Source: Methylobacterium sp. 2A (GTDB lineage: Bacteria; Pseudomonadota; Alphaproteobacteria; Rhizobiales; Beijerinckiaceae). Taken from it: a DNA stretch of 64,000 bases. Made by a program: the position numbers and the translations under genes. The notes under the pieces are model-generated. The model did not search any database, was not told the DNA's origin, and saw only the letters and a program-made list of their open reading frames with translations. The stretch is taken from assembly GCF_009806555.1 (NCBI RefSeq), contig NZ_VUOK01000034.1, forward strand, positions 182,060-246,059, in the 5' to 3' direction. Below, one piece after another: positions 1-10,070 of the stretch (within the stretch, counting starts at the first letter, position 1; each line of letters starts with the position of its first letter).

Positions 1-2
1 CC

Positions 3-368
3 GGCGAGCAGGTGCAGCTGGAAGCGCCGGCCGGCCTGATCGACGACGGCAGCCCGGAGGAGAATGCCCGCCGCGAGGTCCTGGAAGAGGTCGGCCTGCG
101 CCTGCACAGCCTGGACTTCGTCGGCGCCGCCTATTCCTGCGCGAGCCTGACCACCGAGAAGATCCACCTCTACCTCGCCGCCTACGACCGGGCGGACCGG
201 GCCGAGGCGGGCGGCGGGGCCGAGGGCGAGCACGAGAATATCCGGATCGTCGAGATGCCGCTCGCCGACCTCGCCGCCATGGCCGACCGGGCCGAACTCA
301 CCGACCTGAAGACGCTGACCCTCGTCCTGGCCCTGCGCCTCCGCCACCCGGAACTTTTCCGGGCGTGA
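3..368 (+). CDS. Nudix hydrolase, NudK-like (5' end outside window)
   Basis: This is the C-terminal part of a Nudix pyrophosphohydrolase. The frame is open to the window edge, so the first codon is upstream; the GTG at 12 is internal. A Nudix box begins at GLIDDG and ends RREVLEEVGL, with the metal-binding Glu residues present. The box is one residue shorter than the canonical 23-residue form, as in NudK (GDP-mannose / ADP-sugar pyrophosphatases). The later segment AGGGAEGE followed by an IVEMP-like strand also resembles NudK. The natural substrate cannot be read from the sequence. The stop lies two bases before the start of a tiny membrane ORF. Confidence 0.85.
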   Translation, partial: GEQVQLEAPAGLIDDGSPEENARREVLEEVGLRLHSLDFVGAAYSCASLTTEKIHLYLAAYDRADRAEAGGGAEGEHENIRIVEMPLADLAAMADRAELTDLKTLTLVLALRLRHPELFRA

Positions 369-370
369 GA

Positions 371-454
371 ATGCGCCCTCGCCTCTTCGCGCGGTGGTTG
401 CTAACCGTCGTCGTGCTCGCCGGGGTCGCGTGGATCGCCTTCCACCTGCGCTGA
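371..454 (+). CDS. putative 27-residue single-span membrane peptide
   Basis: The ATG starts two bases after the TGA of the Nudix gene, which suggests translational coupling. The peptide has a basic N-terminus (MRPRLFARW) and one hydrophobic segment of about 16 residues ending in FHLR, giving a positive-inside single-pass topology. No family is recognised. Its size means chance cannot be excluded; coupling and the amphipathic design are the only support. Confidence 0.4.
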   Translation: MRPRLFARWLLTVVVLAGVAWIAFHLR

Positions 455-488
455 CCGCCCGCGGGCTTGCGTTTCAGGGATCGATACC

Positions 489-2207
489 ATGAGCGATGAC
501 GCCGGACAGGACGAACCGCACGGGCTCGACCGCGGCCTGACCAATTACGGCGACCGCGATTTCGCCCGCTACCTGCGCCGGTCCTTCGCGCGCTCGATGG
601 GCATCTCGGTCGAGCTGCTCAACAAGCCGGTGGTCGGCATCGCCATGACGCCCTCGGGCTTCAACAATTGCCACCGGGGCATGCCCGAGCTGGTGGAGGC
701 GGTCTCCCGCGGCGTGCTGGCGGCCGGCGCCCTGCCGCGGCCGTTCCCGACCGTGTCGCTCGGCGAGGTTTTCCTCAACCCGACCAGCATGATGTACCGC
801 AACCTGATGGCCATGGATACGGAGGAGATGATCCAGGCCCAGCCGATGGACGCGGTCGTGCTGATCGGCGGCTGCGACAAGACGGTGCCGGCGCAGCTCA
901 TGGGCGCAGCCTCGGCCGGGCTGCCGGCGATCCAGCTGGTGACCGGCCCGATGTCGACCGGCCGCCATCGGGGCCAGCGGCTCGGCGCCTGCACGGATTG
1001 CCGGGGTTTTTGGGCCAAGTACCGGGCCGGAACCGTCGACGCGGAAGAAATCGCCGAGGTCGAGGGCCGGCTCTCGGTCACCGCCGGCACCTGCGCGGTG
1101 ATGGGGACGGCCTCCACCATGGCGTGCATTGCCGAGGCGCTCGGCATGTCGCTGCCCGGCACGGCCGCGATCCCGGCCGTCCATTCCGACCGGCTGGTCG
1201 CCGCCGAGGAGACCGGCCGCACGGCGGTGCGGCTGATCCAATCGAAGATCGCGCCGTCCCAGGTCATCACGCAGAAGTCGGTCGAGAATGCCATCCGGGT
1301 GCTGATGGCGGTCTCGGGCTCGACCAACGCCATCGTCCACCTCACCGCCATCGCGGGGCGGCTCGGCATCCGCATCCCGTACGAACGCTTCAACCAGATC
1401 TCGGACGAGACGCCGGTTCTGGTCGATCTGAAGCCCGTGGGCGAGGGCTACATGGAGGATTTCCATGCCGCCGGCGGCATGGGCGCGCTGCTGCGCGAAT
1501 TGCGGCCGCTCCTCCACCTCGACACCATCGACGTAGAGGGCCGCACCCTGGCCGAGCGCCTCGACCAGCCCGCGGGCTGGGTCGACCGGTCGGTGATCCG
1601 CGCCTTCGACAATCCGGTCTCGCCGCTCGGCGGGCTGGTGGCGCTCACCGGCAACCTCGCCCCCGAAGGCGCGATCTTCAAGCGGGCGGCGGCGACGCCG
1701 GCGCTGTTCGAATCCGAGGGCCGGGCGGTGGTGTTCACCGGCCTGGAGGATCTGAGCCGGCGGATCGACGATCCGGACCTCGACGTGGCGCCGGGCGACG
1801 TGCTGGTGCTGCAGAATGCCGGCCCGCACGCAGCCGGCATGCCGGAGGCCGGCTATCTGCCGATCCCCAAAAAGCTCGCCCGGGCGGGGGTGAAGGACAT
1901 GGTCCGCATCTCGGACGCGCGGATGTCCGGCACGGCCTTCGGCTCGATCGTGCTGCACATCGCCCCGGAATCCGCGATCGGCGGTCCGCTGGCCGCGGTA
2001 CGCGACGGCGACCGGATCCGGCTGTCGATCCGGGACAAACGGATCGACCTGCTGGTCGAGGAGCAGGAGATCGCCCGCCGCCTCGCCGACCACCGGCCGC
2101 CGCCGGCCCCGAGCCGGGGCTACAAGGCCCTCTACCGCCGCACCGTCACGCAGGCGCCGGAGGGCTGCGACTTCGACTTCCTGATGGGTGAGGGGCGCGA
2201 CGGCTGA
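489..2207 (+). CDS. IlvD/Edd family dehydratase (dihydroxy-acid or sugar-acid dehydratase)
   Basis: A 572-residue Fe-S dehydratase of the IlvD/Edd family, which removes water from 2,3-dihydroxy acids (branched-chain amino-acid precursors) or from aldonic acids such as L-arabinonate. The three cluster-binding cysteines sit at about C61 (NNCHRG), C129 (GGCDKT) and C202 (GTCAVMGTAS). The C-terminal SDARMSGTAFG motif carries the catalytic Ser region. Length fits the family (about 560-610). The GGCDKTVPAQLMGAASAGLP region and the long C-terminal barrel look closer to the sugar-acid branch than to canonical biosynthetic IlvD, so no symbol is assigned. A thiolase follows 64 bp downstream on the same strand. 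Confidence 0.88.
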   Translation: MSDDAGQDEPHGLDRGLTNYGDRDFARYLRRSFARSMGISVELLNKPVVGIAMTPSGFNNCHRGMPELVEAVSRGVLAAGALPRPFPTVSLGEVFLNPTSMMYRNLMAMDTEEMIQAQPMDAVVLIGGCDKTVPAQLMGAASAGLPAIQLVTGPMSTGRHRGQRLGACTDCRGFWAKYRAGTVDAEEIAEVEGRLSVTAGTCAVMGTASTMACIAEALGMSLPGTAAIPAVHSDRLVAAEETGRTAVRLIQSKIAPSQVITQKSVENAIRVLMAVSGSTNAIVHLTAIAGRLGIRIPYERFNQISDETPVLVDLKPVGEGYMEDFHAAGGMGALLRELRPLLHLDTIDVEGRTLAERLDQPAGWVDRSVIRAFDNPVSPLGGLVALTGNLAPEGAIFKRAAATPALFESEGRAVVFTGLEDLSRRIDDPDLDVAPGDVLVLQNAGPHAAGMPEAGYLPIPKKLARAGVKDMVRISDARMSGTAFGSIVLHIAPESAIGGPLAAVRDGDRIRLSIRDKRIDLLVEEQEIARRLADHRPPPAPSRGYKALYRRTVTQAPEGCDFDFLMGEGRDG

Positions 2208-2271
2208 CCGGCAGGCTTGATCGCCCGGCCCGCCGGGGCCATCGTCGGGCAAAGACTCGGGAGGTCACCGG

Positions 2272-3441
2272 ATGACGCGCGCCTGTATCGTGGGCTGGGC
2301 CCATACCCCCTTCGGCAAGCTGGAGGAGCCGGATGTCGAGGGGCTGATCGCTCGGGTGACCGGCGAGGCGCTGGCCCATGCCGGCGTGGAGGACGCGCAG
2401 GTCGACGGCCTCTACGTCGGCTCCATGAACACCGGCTTCTCGAAGCAGGGTTTCGAGGGGTCCCTCGTCGCCGTGAACCGGCCGGGCCTCGCCCACGCGC
2501 CGGCGACCCATCTGGAGAATGCCTGCGCCACCGGCTCGGCGGCGCTCTACGCGGCCCTCGACTTCGTGGACAGCGGCCGGGGCCGCATCGCCCTGGTGAT
2601 CGGGGCCGAGAAGATGACGGCCAAGACGGTGGCCGAGACCGGCGACATCCTGCTCGGCGCCTCCTACCGGAAGGAGGAGGCCGAGATCGAGGGCGGCTTC
2701 GCGGGCGTGTTCGGGCGGATCGCGGCGGGCTACTTCCAGCGCTATGGCGACCGCAGCGAGGAGCTGGCCCGGATCGCCGCCAAGAACCACCGGAACGGCG
2801 TCGCCAACCCCTACGCGCAGCTGCGCAAGGATCTCGGCTTCGACTTCTGCAACCGGGTCTCTGACAAGAACCCCTACGTGGCCGCCCCCCTGCGGCGCAC
2901 GGACTGCTCGCTGATCTCGGACGGGGCGGCGGCGCTCGTGGTGGCCGATGCCGAGACCGCCGAGGGGCTGGAGCGGGCGATCGGTTTCCGCGCCCGGGCC
3001 CATGTCAACGACATCCTGCCGCTCTCCCGCCGCGACCCGACGGAATTCAAGGGCGCGCGGATGGCCTGGGACAAGGCGCGGGCGCAGGCCGGCATCGGCA
3101 ACGAGGACCTGTCGTTCGTGGAGACCCACGACTGCTTCACCATCGCCGAGCTGATCGAGTACGAGGCGATGGGCCTCGCAGCCCCGGGCGAGGGGTATCG
3201 CGTGGTGCGCGAGGGTCTGGCCGAGAAGGGCGGGCGGCTGCCGATCAACCCGTCCGGCGGGCTGAAGGCCAAGGGGCATCCCGTGGGGGCCACCGGCGTG
3301 TCGATGCACGTGATGGCCTGCCTGCAGCTGATGGGCGAGGCGGGGGAGATGCAGGTGCCGGGTGCCGAGCTCGCCGGGATCTTCAACATGGGCGGCGCGG
3401 CGGTGGCCAATTACGTGTCGGTCCTGGAGCGGCGGCGCTGA
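2272..3441 (+). CDS. thiolase family protein (SCP2/acetyl-CoA acetyltransferase type)
   Basis: A 389-residue thiolase-fold enzyme expected to form or cleave 3-ketoacyl-CoA. The nucleophilic cysteine is C85 in the context ENACATGSA. The C-terminal catalytic blocks HDCFTIAELIEYEAMG and GHPVGATG are present. These blocks resemble the SCP2/SCP-x lipid-transfer thiolases more than the biosynthetic PhaA branch. It follows the IlvD-family dehydratase in the same direction and may be co-transcribed. The ORF ends just before a C-rich/G-rich palindrome shared with the convergent sulfhydrylase gene. Substrate chain length is unknown. Confidence 0.88.
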   Translation: MTRACIVGWAHTPFGKLEEPDVEGLIARVTGEALAHAGVEDAQVDGLYVGSMNTGFSKQGFEGSLVAVNRPGLAHAPATHLENACATGSAALYAALDFVDSGRGRIALVIGAEKMTAKTVAETGDILLGASYRKEEAEIEGGFAGVFGRIAAGYFQRYGDRSEELARIAAKNHRNGVANPYAQLRKDLGFDFCNRVSDKNPYVAAPLRRTDCSLISDGAAALVVADAETAEGLERAIGFRARAHVNDILPLSRRDPTEFKGARMAWDKARAQAGIGNEDLSFVETHDCFTIAELIEYEAMGLAAPGEGYRVVREGLAEKGGRLPINPSGGLKAKGHPVGATGVSMHVMACLQLMGEAGEMQVPGAELAGIFNMGGAAVANYVSVLERRR

Positions 3442-3464
3442 TTTAGACCGACGCGCCCGCCTCT

Positions 3465-3494
3465 CTCCCTCCCCCCTCTGCGGGGGAGGGGGAG
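3465..3494. repeat. C-rich/G-rich palindrome between convergent genes
   Basis: An imperfect inverted repeat whose arms are CTCCCTCCCCC and GGGGGAGGGGGAG around a TCTG loop. It lies between the 3' ends of the thiolase and sulfhydrylase genes. It resembles the outer hairpin of the larger repeat at 11414-11530, so it may belong to the same repeat family. It could also serve as a bidirectional transcription terminator, although no T-tract follows. Confidence 0.6.
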
Positions 3495-3538
3495 CATCGC
3501 GACTCACTCGCGCACAGCATGACCGCTGACGCCTCTCC

Positions 3539-4831
3539 TCAGTCGAGCTTATCCAGCGCCTGCTTCAGGTCCGCGATCAGATCCGCCTCGTTCTCCAGCC
3601 CGATCGACAGCCGGACGGTCTCCGGTCCCACCAGCGCCGCCGCCTTCTCGTGCTCCGGCAATTGACGGTGCGTGGTCGAGGACGGGTGGATTGCCAGCGA
3701 CTTGATCTCGCCGATGTTCACGAGGTGCGAGATCAGCTCCAGCCCGGCGATGAACTTCAACGCCGCCGGCTCGCCGCCCTTGAGCGCGAAGGTGAAGATC
3801 GAGCCCGGCCCGTCCGGCGCGTAGCGGCGCGCCAGTTCCTCCCCGGGCTGGCCGGGCAGCAGCGGGTAGCTCACCCATTCCACCGCCGGGTGCTCCTTGA
3901 GGAAGGCTGCCACGGCCCGGGCATTGGCGCAGTGCCGCTCCATCCGCAGCGGCAGGGTCTCGATCCCCATCAGCGTCAGGAAGGCGTTCATCGGCGACAG
4001 GCCGGGGCCGAGGTCGCGCAGGCCGAAGAACCGGCAGGCTGCCGCGAAGGGCGTCTCCGGGAAGGCCTGGGTCAGCACCAGATCGTCGTAGTCCGGCCAG
4101 GGCTCGGTGATCAGGTTGTAGCCCCCGGCCTTCGCCCAATCGAAGGTGCCGGCATCGCAGATCACGCCGCCGATGGTCTGGCCGGAGCCGCTCAGGAATT
4201 TCGAGGTGGAGTGCCAGACGATGTCGGCGCCGTGCTCGATCGGCCGGATCAGCGCCGGCGACGCCAGGGTGTTGTCCACGACGAGCGGCAAACCATGGCG
4301 GCGGGCCACCGCGGCGATCCCCTCGATGTCCACCACCGAGGCGCAGGGATTCACGATCGACTCGCAGAAGATGGCCCGGCAATCCGGCGTGAGCGCCGCC
4401 TCGAAATCCTCCGGGGCCATGCCGCGGGCGAAGCGGGGCTTCAGGTCGTAGCGCCCGTCGAGGCGGCGCATCAGGCCGAGCGACCCGCCGAACAGGCGCG
4501 GAGACGCGACATAGGCGTCGCCGCTCTTCATCAGCGTCATCAGGACCAGCTGCATGGCGGATTGCCCGGAGGCGACCGCCACCCCTGCCTTCGCGCCCTC
4601 CAGGTCGGCGATGCGGCGCTCCAGCGCGGCCACCGTCGGGTTCGAGCCGCGGGAGTACGAGAAGCCGGTGCGGCGGCCCGCGAAGATGTCGGCGGCCTGC
4701 TCGGTCGAGTCGAAGACGAAGCCGTTCGTGAAGTAGATCGGCTGGACCCGCGCGCCGGTGGCCGGGTCCGGTGCGGCACCGGCATGGATCGCCCGGGTCG
4801 CGAAACGGTGCTGTCGCGTCGTATCCGTCAT
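3539..4831 (-). CDS. O-acetyl/O-succinylhomoserine sulfhydrylase (Cys/Met PLP-dependent enzyme)
   Basis: A 430-residue fold-type I PLP enzyme of the Cys/Met metabolism family. It is expected to make homocysteine from an O-acylhomoserine and sulfide (direct sulfhydrylation). The PLP-binding Lys lies in HSTSKFLSGSG, preceded by the cofactor-binding VVDNTLASPAL strand; the SYSRGSNPT and ASGQSAMQ blocks are also family hallmarks. Length and the GTFDWAKAG region after the PLP site favour the MetY (O-acetylhomoserine) branch, but MetZ cannot be excluded. It is convergent with the thiolase. The same window contains ahcY, which also feeds homocysteine metabolism. Confidence 0.85.
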   Translation of the reverse strand: MTDTTRQHRFATRAIHAGAAPDPATGARVQPIYFTNGFVFDSTEQAADIFAGRRTGFSYSRGSNPTVAALERRIADLEGAKAGVAVASGQSAMQLVLMTLMKSGDAYVASPRLFGGSLGLMRRLDGRYDLKPRFARGMAPEDFEAALTPDCRAIFCESIVNPCASVVDIEGIAAVARRHGLPLVVDNTLASPALIRPIEHGADIVWHSTSKFLSGSGQTIGGVICDAGTFDWAKAGGYNLITEPWPDYDDLVLTQAFPETPFAAACRFFGLRDLGPGLSPMNAFLTLMGIETLPLRMERHCANARAVAAFLKEHPAVEWVSYPLLPGQPGEELARRYAPDGPGSIFTFALKGGEPAALKFIAGLELISHLVNIGEIKSLAIHPSSTTHRQLPEHEKAAALVGPETVRLSIGLENEADLIADLKQALDKLD

Positions 4832-4889
4832 GGCTCTCGGTCGGCGGTTCGGGGCCTGGATCCTCGGTGAGCCCGGACGGACCGGCGCG

Positions 4890-5276
4890 TCAGGCCGCGC
4901 GCTGGATGAAGGCGCGGAGCGTCCGGACCAGGGTGGTCGGCTCGTAGGGCTTTGGGATGAACCGGGCCCCCTCCGGCATGTCGTTCGGACCGGGCGTGCC
5001 CATGCCGGAGACCACCAGGACGGGGATCGCCGGCCAGCGATGCGCCACCAGCCGGGCGAGGGCGAAGCCGTCCATCGAACCCTGCGGCATGTCGACGTCG
5101 GTCATCAGGACACCGACATCGTCGCGGTTCTCCAGCACCTTCAGCGCCTTGTCGGCGTGGCTCGCCTCCACCACCGTGAAGCCCGCATCCGCCAGGGTGT
5201 CGGCGGCCTCCATGAGAAGGAGACCGTCATCTTCGACCAGGAGCACCACGGGAGGGTCGGACGGGCTTTCTGACAT
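4890..5276 (-). CDS. stand-alone response regulator receiver protein
   Basis: A CheY-like single-domain receiver of 128 residues, starting at MSESPSDPP; an upstream in-frame GTG/ATG extension would add 28 residues that look non-coding. The acidic cluster is E15-D16-D17 (LLVEDDG), the phosphoacceptor is D60 in LMTDVDMPQGSMDG, and the conserved Lys lies in IPKPYEP near the C-terminus. There is no output domain, so it likely acts by protein contact or as a phosphate shuttle. The KPY motif is common in FixJ-like and PhyR-associated single-domain regulators of Rhizobiales. No cognate kinase gene is adjacent. Confidence 0.88.
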   Translation of the reverse strand: MSESPSDPPVVLLVEDDGLLLMEAADTLADAGFTVVEASHADKALKVLENRDDVGVLMTDVDMPQGSMDGFALARLVAHRWPAIPVLVVSGMGTPGPNDMPEGARFIPKPYEPTTLVRTLRAFIQRAA

Positions 5277-5364
5277 CAGACCTGCGGAGGTGCGTCGTGG
5301 ATTGCGATGCCCGCGCCCTATTCCCCCGGGACGTTCCCCGTCAAGGCAGCAGGGCAGCACTGCG

Positions 5365-6021
5365 TCAGGCTGCCTCCTCGCGCTTGCCGAGGCGCTTGTC
5401 GAGGTAGGTGTCCACCGTCTGCGTCAGCTCCTCGACCTTGCCGTCGAAGAAGTGGTTGGCGCCCTCGACCACCTGATGCTCGATGACGACGCCCTTCTGC
5501 ACCTTCACCTTCTCGATGACCGGCATGACCTCGCGGGCCGGAGCGACCCGGTCCTCGGAGCCGTGCACGAACAGGCCGGAGGACGGGCAGGGCGCCAGGA
5601 AGGTGAAGTCGAAGCGGTTGGCCATCGCGGCGATCGAGATGAAGCCCTCGATCTCGGGGCGGCGCATCAGCAGCTGCATGCCGATCCACGAGCCGAACGA
5701 CACGCCCGCGATCCAGCAGGACTTCGCCTCCGGGTTGACCGACTGCACCCAGTCCAGGGCCGCCGCGGCATCCGACAGCTCGCCCGAACCGTGATCGAAT
5801 GAGCCCTGGCTGCGCCCGACCCCGCGGAAATTGAAACGCAGGGCTGCGAAGCCGCGATTGGCGAAGGTGTAGAAAAGATTGTACACAATCTGATTGTTCA
5901 TCGTGCCCCCGAACTGCGGGTGCGGGTGCAGGATGATCGCGATGGGCGCGCCGCGCTTCTTGGGGGCCTGATAGCGGCCTTCCAGGCGGCCGGCGGGGCC
6001 GGTGAAGATGACTTCGGGCAT
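5365..6021 (-). CDS. alpha/beta hydrolase (small dienelactone-hydrolase/YsgA-like type)
   Basis: A 218-residue alpha/beta hydrolase. The likely catalytic triad is S108 (GVSFGS), D157 (GSEDRV) and H190 (GANHFF). The N-terminal block LHPHPQFGGTMNN followed by RFNFRGVGRSQG is typical of a conserved alphaproteobacterial serine-hydrolase family of unknown substrate. No signal peptide is seen, so it is cytoplasmic. It is divergent from the suf operon, and the shared intergenic region holds the tandem Irr-like boxes. Whether iron also controls this gene is unknown. Confidence 0.85.
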   Translation of the reverse strand: MPEVIFTGPAGRLEGRYQAPKKRGAPIAIILHPHPQFGGTMNNQIVYNLFYTFANRGFAALRFNFRGVGRSQGSFDHGSGELSDAAAALDWVQSVNPEAKSCWIAGVSFGSWIGMQLLMRRPEIEGFISIAAMANRFDFTFLAPCPSSGLFVHGSEDRVAPAREVMPVIEKVKVQKGVVIEHQVVEGANHFFDGKVEELTQTVDTYLDKRLGKREEAA

Positions 6022-6080
6022 GATTCGCTACTCACTTTCGCATTCGCCTACCGCGCCCGCGGCGCCGAGCGCAGGCAGCC

Positions 6081-6108
6081 TTGACTCAATGCGGGAGCAC
6101 CATAAAAG
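6081..6108 (+). promoter_or_regulatory. candidate sigma70-type promoter of the suf operon
   Basis: TTGACT at 6081-6086 and TAAAAG at 6103-6108 are separated by 16 bp, pointing towards the suf operon. The predicted start of transcription would fall at about 6114-6116, inside the first of two iron-box palindromes. Placement by eye only. Confidence 0.5.
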
Positions 6109-6113
6109 CGGTC

Positions 6114-6147
6114 TTAGAACAGTTCTAGGCGATTAGAATTGTTCTAA
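6114..6147. promoter_or_regulatory. tandem Irr-type iron control elements (two TTAGAA-N3-TTCTAA boxes)
   Basis: Box 1 is TTAGAACAGTTCTAG (6114-6128) and box 2 is TTAGAATTGTTCTAA (6133-6147). Each is a near-perfect palindrome of form TTAGAA-N3-TTCTAA, and their starts are 19 bp apart. This matches what I know of the ICE/Irr box of Rhizobiales, where the haem-sensing Fur-family protein Irr binds. The position at and just after the predicted -10 box favours repression of the Fe-S assembly operon when Irr is present (low iron/haem). No irr gene is in the window. Confidence 0.75.
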
Positions 6148-6294
6148 AAAAGGCCGCTCGATGCGTCGCACGGGCTGCCTGAGCCGATCCTGCCGGTCGG
6201 CGGGCCTCGATCAATCGGCGGCCCTTAGCACGTCGGACCGGTCGGAAGGCAAGGAATTGTGGGGCGCCGCAGACAAGGATCGCACGGAACGCCG

Positions 6295-7464
6295 ATGAGC
6301 CGGGCACGCGCCTATCTCGATTACAACGCCACCGCGCCAGTCCGCCCGACCGTCGCGGACGCGGTAACGCGTGCGCTGCTGCTCCCCGGCAATCCGTCCT
6401 CGATCCACGCGGAGGGGCGCGCCGCCCGGGCCGCCCTGGAGGCCGCCCGCGTCGAGGTCGCCGCCCTGGTGGGCGCCCGGCCGGAACAGGTGATCTTCAC
6501 CAGCGGCGGGACCGAGGCGGCGAACGCGGTCCTGTCGGGCGAGCTGCGCGGCCGGGGCCTGCCGGCTCCGACCCGTCTCCTTCACTCCGCGACCGAGCAT
6601 CCCTGCGTCGCGGCGGGCCACCGGTTCCCGGACGCGGCCGTGGATCGGCTGCCGGTGAGCGGTGACGGTGTCATCGACCTCGCCGCCCTGGAGGCCCGCC
6701 TCGCCACCCTGGCGGACGAGACCGTGCTGCTCTCGGTCCACGCCGCCAACAACGAGACCGGCGCCGTGCAGCCGCTTTCCGAGGTGGCGGCCCTGGCGCG
6801 GGGGCATGGTCGCGCGCTGGTGCACAGCGACGCGGTGCAGGCGGCCGGCAAGATCCCCCTCGACATGGCGGCGCTCGGCCTCGACGCGCTCACCCTGTCG
6901 GGCCACAAGTTCGCGGCGCCGAAGGGCGTCGGCGCCCTGGTGCTGGCCGACGACGTCAGCCTGGACAGCGCGTTCCTGCGGGGCGGCGGCCAGGAGCGGC
7001 GGCAGCGCTGCGGCACCGAATGCCTGCCGGCCATCGTCGGCATGGGCGAGGCGGCCCGGGCCGCCCGTGCCGCGCTGGATGGGGAGCAGGCGCGACTGTC
7101 CGCCCTGCGCGACCGGATCGAACAGGGCGTGCGGGCGCGGGCACCCGATGCCGTGATCTTCGCGGCCGGGGCGCCGCGCTTGCCCAACACCCTGCATTTC
7201 TCGGTCCCGGGGCTCGACGCCCCGGCGGCCGTGATCGCCCTCGACCTCGCCGGCGTGGCGGTGTCGTCGGGTTCGGCCTGCTCGTCGGGCAAGGTCGCGC
7301 GCTCGGCGACGCTGGCCGCGATGGGCGTGGACGCGGACCTCGCCGGGGGGGCGCTGCGCGTCAGCCTCGGCTGGAACACGGTGGACGAGGAGGTGGCATG
7401 CTTCCTCGACGCCTTCGAACGGGTCTTGCAGACCCTATATAGACGGCGAGGCCAGGCGGCCTGA
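6295..7464 (+). CDS. cysteine desulfurase, NifS/IscS-like, first gene of the suf operon
   Basis: A 389-residue PLP-dependent cysteine desulfurase that takes sulfur from cysteine for Fe-S assembly. It opens with [12 protein letters not shown], has the PLP Lys in [11 protein letters not shown] and the persulfide Cys in [11 protein letters not shown], the exposed loop of group I (NifS/IscS) enzymes. The ATG at 6295 is preferred because homologues start at the (A)YLDYNAT block; an earlier in-frame start at 6259 would add an arginine/glycine-rich leader. It is the first of two desulfurases in the operon, the second being the group II enzyme SufS. A 68-bp gap separates it from sufB. Confidence 0.92.
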   Translation: MSRARAYLDYNATAPVRPTVADAVTRALLLPGNPSSIHAEGRAARAALEAARVEVAALVGARPEQVIFTSGGTEAANAVLSGELRGRGLPAPTRLLHSATEHPCVAAGHRFPDAAVDRLPVSGDGVIDLAALEARLATLADETVLLSVHAANNETGAVQPLSEVAALARGHGRALVHSDAVQAAGKIPLDMAALGLDALTLSGHKFAAPKGVGALVLADDVSLDSAFLRGGGQERRQRCGTECLPAIVGMGEAARAARAALDGEQARLSALRDRIEQGVRARAPDAVIFAAGAPRLPNTLHFSVPGLDAPAAVIALDLAGVAVSSGSACSSGKVARSATLAAMGVDADLAGGALRVSLGWNTVDEEVACFLDAFERVLQTLYRRRGQAA

Positions 7465-7532
7465 GCGCCGCACCCCCGCTTTCCGACAGACGCTTCCCGG
7501 CCCTTGACGCCGGAGATGCCCAGGAGACGCTG

Positions 7533-9002
<1,470 letters not shown>

Positions 9003-9012
9003 GCCGACGGCC

Positions 9013-9270
9013 ATGACCTATGCGTTCGATACCCTCAAGTTCACGCAGCGGCTGGAACAGGTCGGTGTCGGACGCGAACAGGCCGTGGCGCATGCGGAAC
9101 TCGCGCGGGACATGATCCTTGCCGATACCGCAACCAAAGCGGATCTCGCGGAGCTGAAGAAGGATCTTGAGTCTTCGCTACGCGAACTCGAACTGCGCAT
9201 GACAGTGAAGATCGGCGCCATCGTGGGCGCGGCCGTCGCCGTCATTGCGGCCCTTCAGAAATTCCTTTGA
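9013..9270 (+). CDS. small coiled-coil, C-terminally anchored membrane protein (DUF1640-like)
   Basis: An 85-residue protein between sufB and sufC. The N-terminal half ([25 protein letters not shown]) and the middle ([20 protein letters not shown]) form a predicted helical/coiled-coil region, and residues about 65-84 ([20 protein letters not shown]) form one membrane segment. This layout matches DUF1640/CCDC90-like coiled-coil proteins, some of which occur near mobile or TA genes. Lysine/threonine-rich stretches and less biased codons (gcaaccaaagcg) differ from the sufB and sufC flanks, hinting at insertion into the operon. Its start lies 10 bp after the sufB stop. It ends 44 bp before the preferred sufC start. 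A role in Fe-S assembly is not known. Confidence 0.75.
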   Translation: MTYAFDTLKFTQRLEQVGVGREQAVAHAELARDMILADTATKADLAELKKDLESSLRELELRMTVKIGAIVGAAVAVIAALQKFL

Positions 9271-9314
9271 CGGCTTCGGCCGCTCAAGACGTGGAAGTTT
9301 GGGACTACCGAAAC

Positions 9315-10067
9315 ATGCTGGAAATCAAGAACCTCGTCGTCCAGATTGAGGACAACCGCATCCTCAACGGCCTCGACCTCACCGTGAAGGACGGCGAGGT
9401 CGCCGCCATCATGGGCCCGAACGGCTCGGGCAAGTCGACGCTCTCCTACGTCATCGCCGGCAAGCAGGACTACGAGGTCCTCGACGGCGAGATCCTGCTC
9501 GACGGTCACAACCTGCTGGAGATGGAGGCGGACGAGCGCGCCGCGGCCGGCGTGTTCCTGGCCTTCCAGTACCCGCTGGAGATCCCCGGCGTCGGCACGA
9601 TGACCTTCCTCAAGGCCTGCCTCAACGCCCAGCGCAAGGCCCGCGGCGAGGGCGAGATCTCGACCCCCGACTTCATCCGCGCGGTCAACGCGGCCGCGGA
9701 CCGGCTGGAGATCAACAAGGACATGCTCAAGCGTGCCCTGAACGTCGGTTTCTCCGGCGGCGAGAAGAAGCGCATGGAGATCCTCCAGATGGCGCTGCTG
9801 GAGCCGAAGTTCTGCGTGCTCGACGAGACCGATTCCGGCCTCGACATCGATGCCCTGCGCATCGTCTCCGAGGGCGTGAACGCGCTGCGCGACAAGGGCC
9901 GCTCGTTCCTCGTCATCACCCACTACCAGCGCCTGCTGAACCACATCGTGCCGGACGTGGTGCACGTCATGTCCAAGGGCCGGATCGTGAAGACCGGCGG
10001 CAAGGAACTCGCCCTGGAGCTCGAAGCCTCCGGCTACGCCGAGTACCGCACCAGCGAGGCCGCCTGA
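9315..10067 (+). CDS. sufC: Fe-S cluster assembly ATPase SufC
   Basis: A 250-residue ABC-type ATPase of the SufBC2D complex. It shows Walker [10 protein letters not shown], signature [16 protein letters not shown], Walker B and D-loop [15 protein letters not shown], and the switch His in VITHYQR. The start [14 protein letters not shown] at 9315 matches SufC family N-termini. A start at 9267 overlaps the upstream small gene by four bases and would add 16 non-homologous residues. The signature FSGGEKKR is SufC-specific and separates it from exporter ATPases. sufD starts four bases after its stop. Confidence 0.96.
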   Translation: MLEIKNLVVQIEDNRILNGLDLTVKDGEVAAIMGPNGSGKSTLSYVIAGKQDYEVLDGEILLDGHNLLEMEADERAAAGVFLAFQYPLEIPGVGTMTFLKACLNAQRKARGEGEISTPDFIRAVNAAADRLEINKDMLKRALNVGFSGGEKKRMEILQMALLEPKFCVLDETDSGLDIDALRIVSEGVNALRDKGRSFLVITHYQRLLNHIVPDVVHVMSKGRIVKTGGKELALELEASGYAEYRTSEAA

Positions 10068-10070
10068 GCC

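Noticed and set aside
474..2252. Long minus-strand ORF (592 codons) opposite the IlvD/Edd gene
   Set aside because: Arg/His/Gly/Asp-rich translation without family motifs; it is the shadow of a GC-rich gene on the other strand, which itself carries all catalytic motifs. Similar long antisense frames opposite sufB, the ABC-F gene, YhaN, secA and others were dropped for the same reason.
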